The translations under genes and the position numbers were made by a program. From assembly GCA_035063765.1 (NCBI GenBank), contig JAPSFT010000020.1, positions 1 to 64,000 on the forward strand: DNA of 64,000 nucleotides, read 5' to 3'. This document shows positions 60,523-64,000 of the stretch, piece after piece. Position 1 is the first letter of the stretch; each line of letters begins with the position of its first letter. This DNA is from Deltaproteobacteria bacterium. GTDB taxonomy: Bacteria; Myxococcota_A; UBA9160; PR03. The notes under the pieces are model-generated. The model saw only the letters and a list, made by a program, of their open reading frames with translations, ran no database searches and was not told the origin of the DNA.

Positions 60523-60542
60523 AACCCCAACATCTTGGGGTT
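60523..60542 (-). terminator. hairpin between the HDAC gene and the dcw promoter
   Basis: AACCCCAA-CATC-TTGGGGTT is a perfect 8-bp stem with a 4-base loop, about 50 bases after the HDAC-family gene stop and before the mraZ promoter on the same strand. No U-tract follows directly. It probably insulates the dcw operon from read-through. Confidence 0.45.
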
Positions 60543-60592
60543 CATGATCCGGATGCCTACGAGATATCGACCCGCGGGGGTCGGGAGCCGGC

Positions 60593-61648
60593 TCAGGCCG
60601 AGCCGACCCCGTGGTGGAAGCGGCGCTGGACGGCGGCCACGCGGTCCACGACGTGGGCGAGCGTGCTGCCCGGCTCGAGTCGCGGGCAGGGCTCCGGATC
60701 CCCGGGATCGTGGGCGAGCAGCGCGTCGAGCACGGCGCCGGCGCCCTCGCGCAGGCCGCTCCCCGCGTAGCCGCCCTCGAGCACGAACGCGACGCGCCCG
60801 CCGCAGGCATCGTCCGCGAGCGCGCGCACGATCCGCGTCATCTCCCTGAAACCGTGTTGCGTCACTTCCATCGACGCGAGCGGGTCGTCGCGATGCGCGT
60901 CGAACCCGCATGACACGAGAATAAGTTGAGGGCGGAACGAAGCGGTGACCGGCACCAGCACCCGGTGCAGGACGCCCAGGTACTCGGCGTTCCCGCAGCC
61001 GCCGGGCAGCGGGACGTTGACGGTGGCGCCGAGGCCCGCCCCCACGCCGGCCTCGCCGAAGTCGCCGGTTCCCGGGTAGAACGGGAACTGGTGGGTCGAG
61101 CAGTAGAGCAGGTCGCGCTCGGCCTCGAAGAGGTGCTGCGTGCCGTTGCCGTGATGCACGTCCCAGTCGAGGATCAGGATCCGCTCCACGCCGTCCGCCC
61201 GCAGGGCGCGGGCGGCGATCGCCACGTTGTTGAAGAGGCAGAAGCCCATCGCGCGCTCGGCCTCGGCGTGGTGGCCCGGCGGGCGCACGGCTGCGAACGC
61301 GGCATCGGCGTCACCACGCGCCACGGCGCGTGCGGCCTCGATCGCCCCGCCGGCGGCGAGGAGCGCCACCTCGTAGCTCTCCGGCGACACGAAGGTGTCG
61401 GCGTCGAGGGGGGCGGGCGCCCGGCGCGCCGCGGCTGCGATGCGCTCGAGGTGCGCGCGCGGATGCACGGCGAGGATCTCCTCGGGCGTGGCGGGCCGCA
61501 CCGGCCGGGCGAGCAGCCGCTCGCGTCTCGCCGCGAGCGCGTCCCCCACGGCGGCGAGCCGCTCCGGCCGCTCCGGATGGCCGGGGGGCGAGCGGTGCTC
61601 CCGGTAGCGCGCGTCGTCGAACACGGCGATGCGGCGCGTGACGGGCAT
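60593..61648 (-). CDS. histone deacetylase / acetoin utilisation-like family hydrolase
   Basis: A 351-residue zinc-dependent deacetylase-fold enzyme with ATG at 61648. Seen: HPERPERLAAVGDALAARRE, FAAVRPPGHHAEAERAMGFC (active-site His pair), LFNNVAIAARALRADGVERI, ILDWDVHHGNGTQHLFEAER (zinc-binding Asp-x-His), TVNVPLPGGCGNAEYLGVLH, LILVSCGFDAHRDDPLASME (second zinc Asp), and FVLEGGYAGSGLREGAGAVL with the transition-state Tyr. Bacterial members deacetylate polyamines, acetylated small molecules or proteins; the substrate here is unknown. It precedes the dcw cluster on the same strand but is separated by a hairpin and its own spacing. Confidence 0.94.
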   Translation of the reverse strand: MPVTRRIAVFDDARYREHRSPPGHPERPERLAAVGDALAARRERLLARPVRPATPEEILAVHPRAHLERIAAAARRAPAPLDADTFVSPESYEVALLAAGGAIEAARAVARGDADAAFAAVRPPGHHAEAERAMGFCLFNNVAIAARALRADGVERILILDWDVHHGNGTQHLFEAERDLLYCSTHQFPFYPGTGDFGEAGVGAGLGATVNVPLPGGCGNAEYLGVLHRVLVPVTASFRPQLILVSCGFDAHRDDPLASMEVTQHGFREMTRIVRALADDACGGRVAFVLEGGYAGSGLREGAGAVLDALLAHDPGDPEPCPRLEPGSTLAHVVDRVAAVQRRFHHGVGSA

Positions 61649-61736
61649 CGGGGCGCATGGTATCCCGTGGGCCTGGGCGGCGCCGACGCGCGGGGCCGCG
61701 GAGGCGTCGCAAGGGCGTGAGCGCGAGGGTGGCTTG

Positions 61737-62705
61737 ATGCACGCGCCGGGTTGCGTGGCGATCACGGGGCTGCGCAGCTTCGTCGGGCAGCGCCTCGCCG
61801 AGCGCCTCAGCGCGCGCGGGCACGGGCTGCGCGTGCTCGGCATCGACCTGCGGCGACCCTGGCGCCTCGAGCGCCGCGTCCCCTTCGAGCGCGTCGACCT
61901 GACCGATCCGAGCGCCAACGCCAGGCTCGCCGAGCTGTTCGCACGCGAGCGCGTCGAGGCGGTGGTGCACACCGCCTTCCGCCGCGACCCGACTCCCGAC
62001 CTCGAGGCCGACCACGAGCTCGAGACGATCGGCACCTTGCACCTGCTCCACGCCTGCGCGGCGGCCAAGGTGTCGCGGCTGGTCGTGGCGTCGAGCACGA
62101 TGCTCTACGGGCCGCGCCCGGACAACCCGCAGTACCTGTCCGAGTCCCATCCGCTGCGCGGCCATCCCGACGCGCACTGCATCCGCAACCGGGTCGAGAT
62201 GGAGGAGCTGGTCGCCGAGTGGGGCCGCAAGCGCCCCGACGCCGACGTCACCGTCCTGCGCTGCGCCTGGGTCATGGGCCCGAGCCATTGGGACCGCGTG
62301 GTGCGCCATTTCGCAGGCTCGCTCGTCACGACCGTGCTCGGCTACGACCCGCTGCTGCAGTTCGTGCACGAGGACGACTGCCTCGATGCCTTCGAGCAGG
62401 CGGTTCTCGAGCGGCGCCGAGGCGTGTACAACGTGGTGGCGCCCGGGGCGCTGCCGCTCTCGATGCTGCTGCGGCTCGCGGGCAAGACGGCGCTGCCGGC
62501 CCCGGCGCCGCTCCTCTACCGGATCCGGGACCTGGCGTCGCGTACCCAGACCGGGGACCCCCCCGCGGCCTTCTACGACTACCTGCGCTGGCTCTGGCTT
62601 GCGGAGGGCGAACGCGCCTGGAACGCGTTCGGCGAGCCGGTCTACAGCACGCGCGAGGCCTGGATCTCGTTCGTCGCGTCGCGCCGCATGCGGCAGTACC
62701 GCTGA
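61737..62705 (+). CDS. NAD-dependent epimerase/dehydratase family protein
   Basis: A 322-residue extended SDR protein with ATG at 61737. The cofactor motif is VAITGLRSFVGQRLAERLSA (TGxxSFxG rather than TGxxGFIG). VEAVVHTAFRRDPTPDLEAD, ETIGTLHLLHACAAAKVSRL and VVASSTMLYGPRPDNPQYLS follow the pattern of sugar-nucleotide epimerases. The usual catalytic YxxxK is replaced by a region around HCIRNRVEMEELVAEW, so the protein may be non-catalytic or use a different site. The C-terminal part (LLYRIRDLASRTQTG, FYDYLRWLWLAEGERAW) recalls SDR proteins next to lipid acyltransferases, and an acyltransferase gene follows 20 bases on. Confidence 0.8.
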   Translation: MHAPGCVAITGLRSFVGQRLAERLSARGHGLRVLGIDLRRPWRLERRVPFERVDLTDPSANARLAELFARERVEAVVHTAFRRDPTPDLEADHELETIGTLHLLHACAAAKVSRLVVASSTMLYGPRPDNPQYLSESHPLRGHPDAHCIRNRVEMEELVAEWGRKRPDADVTVLRCAWVMGPSHWDRVVRHFAGSLVTTVLGYDPLLQFVHEDDCLDAFEQAVLERRRGVYNVVAPGALPLSMLLRLAGKTALPAPAPLLYRIRDLASRTQTGDPPAAFYDYLRWLWLAEGERAWNAFGEPVYSTREAWISFVASRRMRQYR

Positions 62706-62725
62706 CGCAGGCTAGGATCGTCCCC

Positions 62726-63739
62726 GTGAGCGAGCCGCACCTGCCCGAGTCCGGCGAGGACGCTCCGGCGCCCGATCCCGAGGGAGCCGCGGCCGAGGCG
62801 CGCGCGCGGCGGCGCCTCGAGGGCGGGCTGCTGCAGGAGGCGCTCGGCGCCCTGCGCGCCGAGCTCTCCGCGCGGCTGCCCTCCGGCGAGCACGGTGTCG
62901 ACTGGATGGCGCTCTTCGACTCGCTGCGGCGCCGGCTCGGCTCGACGGGCATGCGCAGCCTGCCCGCCGAGGTCGACGAGTTCGGCCTGGACCGGGCGGC
63001 CCTCGAACGCGCGCGGCCCTGGCTCGACGCGCTCCTCGACCGCTGGTGGCGCGTCGAAGTGTCGGGTGCCGACGCCCTGCCGCGCGGCCAGCCGTGCCTC
63101 TTCGTCGCCAACCACTCGGGCCTGCTGCCGTGGGACGGCCTCGTGATCTGTCACGCGCTCGGGCGCGAGCGGCTCGCGCCCGAGGCGCCGCGCTTCCTGG
63201 TCGAGGACTGGCTGCTCGGGCTGCCCTTCGCCCAGCCCTTCCTGACCCGGCTCGGCGGGGTCCGCGCCTGCCGCGAGAACGCCGAGCGGCTGTTGCGCAC
63301 GCGGCGCTCGGTGGTGGCCTTCCCGGAAGGCGCCAAGGGTGCCACCAAGGTGTTCCGGCAGCGCTACCGGGTGCAGCGCTTCGGCCGCGGCGGCGTGGTC
63401 CGCACCGCGATCGCCACCCGCGTGCCGCTGGTGCCGGTCGCGGTGGTGGGCGCCGAGGAGGCGCACCCGGTGCTGTTCAAGGTCGAGTCGGCGGCCCGTG
63501 CGATCGGGCTTCCCTTCGTGCCCGTGACGCCCACCTTCCCGTGGCTGGGACCGCTCGGCCTCGTGCCGCTCCCCTCCAAGTGGTGGATCGGCTTCGGCGA
63601 GCCGGTCCGCACCGACGAACTCGTGCCCGAGGCCGAGCAGGACGAGCTCCTGGTCTCGCGTCTCAACGAGCAGCTGCGTGCCGCGGTGCAGGAGCGGCTC
63701 GACGAGGGCCTGCGGGCGCGGCCATCGGTCTGGGGCTGA
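62726..63739 (+). CDS. PlsC-like 1-acylglycerol-3-phosphate acyltransferase family protein
   Basis: A 337-residue protein starting at GTG 62726. The N-terminal ~110 residues are acidic/helical and of unknown role. The acyltransferase domain has block I CLFVANHSGLLPWDGLVICH (an HX6D version of the usual HX4D), FAQPFLTRLGGVRACRENAE, block III RRSVVAFPEGAKGATKVFRQ and block IV RVPLVPVAVVGAEEAHPVLF. This long-N-terminus, NHSGxLPxDG type is known from actinobacteria and deltaproteobacteria. It probably acylates a lysophospholipid or glycerol-phosphate at the inner membrane. It follows the SDR gene by 20 bases and is probably co-transcribed. Confidence 0.85.
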   Translation: MSEPHLPESGEDAPAPDPEGAAAEARARRRLEGGLLQEALGALRAELSARLPSGEHGVDWMALFDSLRRRLGSTGMRSLPAEVDEFGLDRAALERARPWLDALLDRWWRVEVSGADALPRGQPCLFVANHSGLLPWDGLVICHALGRERLAPEAPRFLVEDWLLGLPFAQPFLTRLGGVRACRENAERLLRTRRSVVAFPEGAKGATKVFRQRYRVQRFGRGGVVRTAIATRVPLVPVAVVGAEEAHPVLFKVESAARAIGLPFVPVTPTFPWLGPLGLVPLPSKWWIGFGEPVRTDELVPEAEQDELLVSRLNEQLRAAVQERLDEGLRARPSVWG

Positions 63740-63780
63740 GGCGCGACCCCTCCCGGGCCCGCGCAATCGCCGGGCGCCGC

Positions 63781-64000
63781 TCAGCCGGTGCCGCGATCCA
63801 GGGATGCGTCGTCGTCTTCTTCGTCGTCGATGTCGCGCACGGGGTGCGCGGGCGGGCGCGGCGCGCGCGGGAGCGGCGGGGCGCCGAGCAGCTCCGAGAG
63901 CCGGTCGAGGCGCTGCTCGAGGGCCTCGAGGTCCTGGCGGGTCGGCAGGTCGAGGGCGTGCAGCACCCGCTCGACGGCGCGCTGCACCATGCGGTCGAGG
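63781..64000 (-). CDS. phasin / PHA-granule-like protein, C-terminal part
   Basis: Only the last ~72 codons are visible; the gene continues past the window end. The reading LDRMVQRAVERVLHALDLPT, RQDLEALEQRLDRLSELLG resembles the C-terminal helix of polyhydroxyalkanoate granule-associated (PhaF/phasin-like) proteins, where a LxIPTRxDVxxLxxRLDxL segment is typical. It is followed by a Pro-rich linker and an acidic tail (DIDDEEDDDASLDRGTG). The assignment rests on one motif and is tentative. Confidence 0.55.
   Translation of the reverse strand, partial: LDRMVQRAVERVLHALDLPTRQDLEALEQRLDRLSELLGAPPLPRAPRPPAHPVRDIDDEEDDDASLDRGTG

Overview
This is a very GC-rich (roughly 70-75%) bacterial chromosome segment with dense gene packing and many 1- or 4-base stop/start overlaps. 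A complete division and cell-wall (dcw) cluster with MraZ, an RND efflux pump, a TPR/beta-barrel outer-membrane protein, PEP-CTERM-type sorting tails, an ImuA/ImuB mutasome, an F420-type oxidoreductase, several acyl-CoA dehydrogenases, ThrH and PhyH together suggest a diderm deltaproteobacterium-like lineage (for example Myxococcota or Binatota). That placement is an inference from gene content; no 16S gene is present.

Layout. 1-3859: the 5' part of imuB and all of imuA, separated by an inserted opposite-strand gene for a secreted CAP-domain protein, then gloA and a second CAP-domain paralogue. 3867-13864: purN-metF, a PfkB-family kinase, an FAD oxidoreductase, a PP2C phosphatase coupled to a thioredoxin-fold ferredoxin, a Gfo/Idh/MocA oxidoreductase with a repeat-encoded tail, a parvulin, rfbB, PhyH and thrH. 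13983-23493: a two-gene RND pump, the principal-type sigma factor, a short ArgA-like protein, an LLM oxidoreductase, a HEAGH membrane protein and the RNase P RNA gene. 23565-31456: an HxlR/SCP2 regulator with its probable operator, four acyl-CoA dehydrogenases in two pairs, a membrane protein, a GST and a c-type cytochrome. 31471-36601 (minus strand): a TPR/beta-barrel protein, a 14-bp minisatellite, a proline-rich secreted protein, then an ECF sigma factor, its membrane anti-sigma factor and a subtilisin-like protease. 36945-42300: a hybrid sensor kinase, a quinone oxidoreductase, ndk, a 52-residue membrane protein and an enoyl-CoA hydratase.

42331-60457 (minus strand) is the dcw cluster in the order mraZ-rsmH-ftsL-ftsI-murE-murF-mraY-murD-ftsW-murG-murC-murB-ftsQ-ftsA-ftsZ. 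It has a recognisable sigma-70 promoter followed by three MraZ boxes. The genes make the UDP-MurNAc-pentapeptide precursor, flip and polymerise it, and build the Z-ring. No ddl gene is present. FtsI carries a C-terminal PASTA domain and FtsZ carries two copies of the C-terminal partner-binding peptide. 60593-64000 holds a histone-deacetylase-family enzyme, an epimerase, an acyltransferase and a phasin-like gene cut by the window edge.

The most interesting points are: the ECF sigma / anti-sigma / subtilase module, in which the anti-sigma periplasmic domain looks like a subtilase propeptide; the duplicated FtsZ C-terminal peptide; a strongly folded 246-base mraZ-rsmH leader; a REP-like 28-bp inverted repeat spanning two convergent stop codons; an rnpB gene whose 3' end lies under an opposing coding sequence; and an outer-membrane gene that appears to start with ATC or another non-canonical codon.
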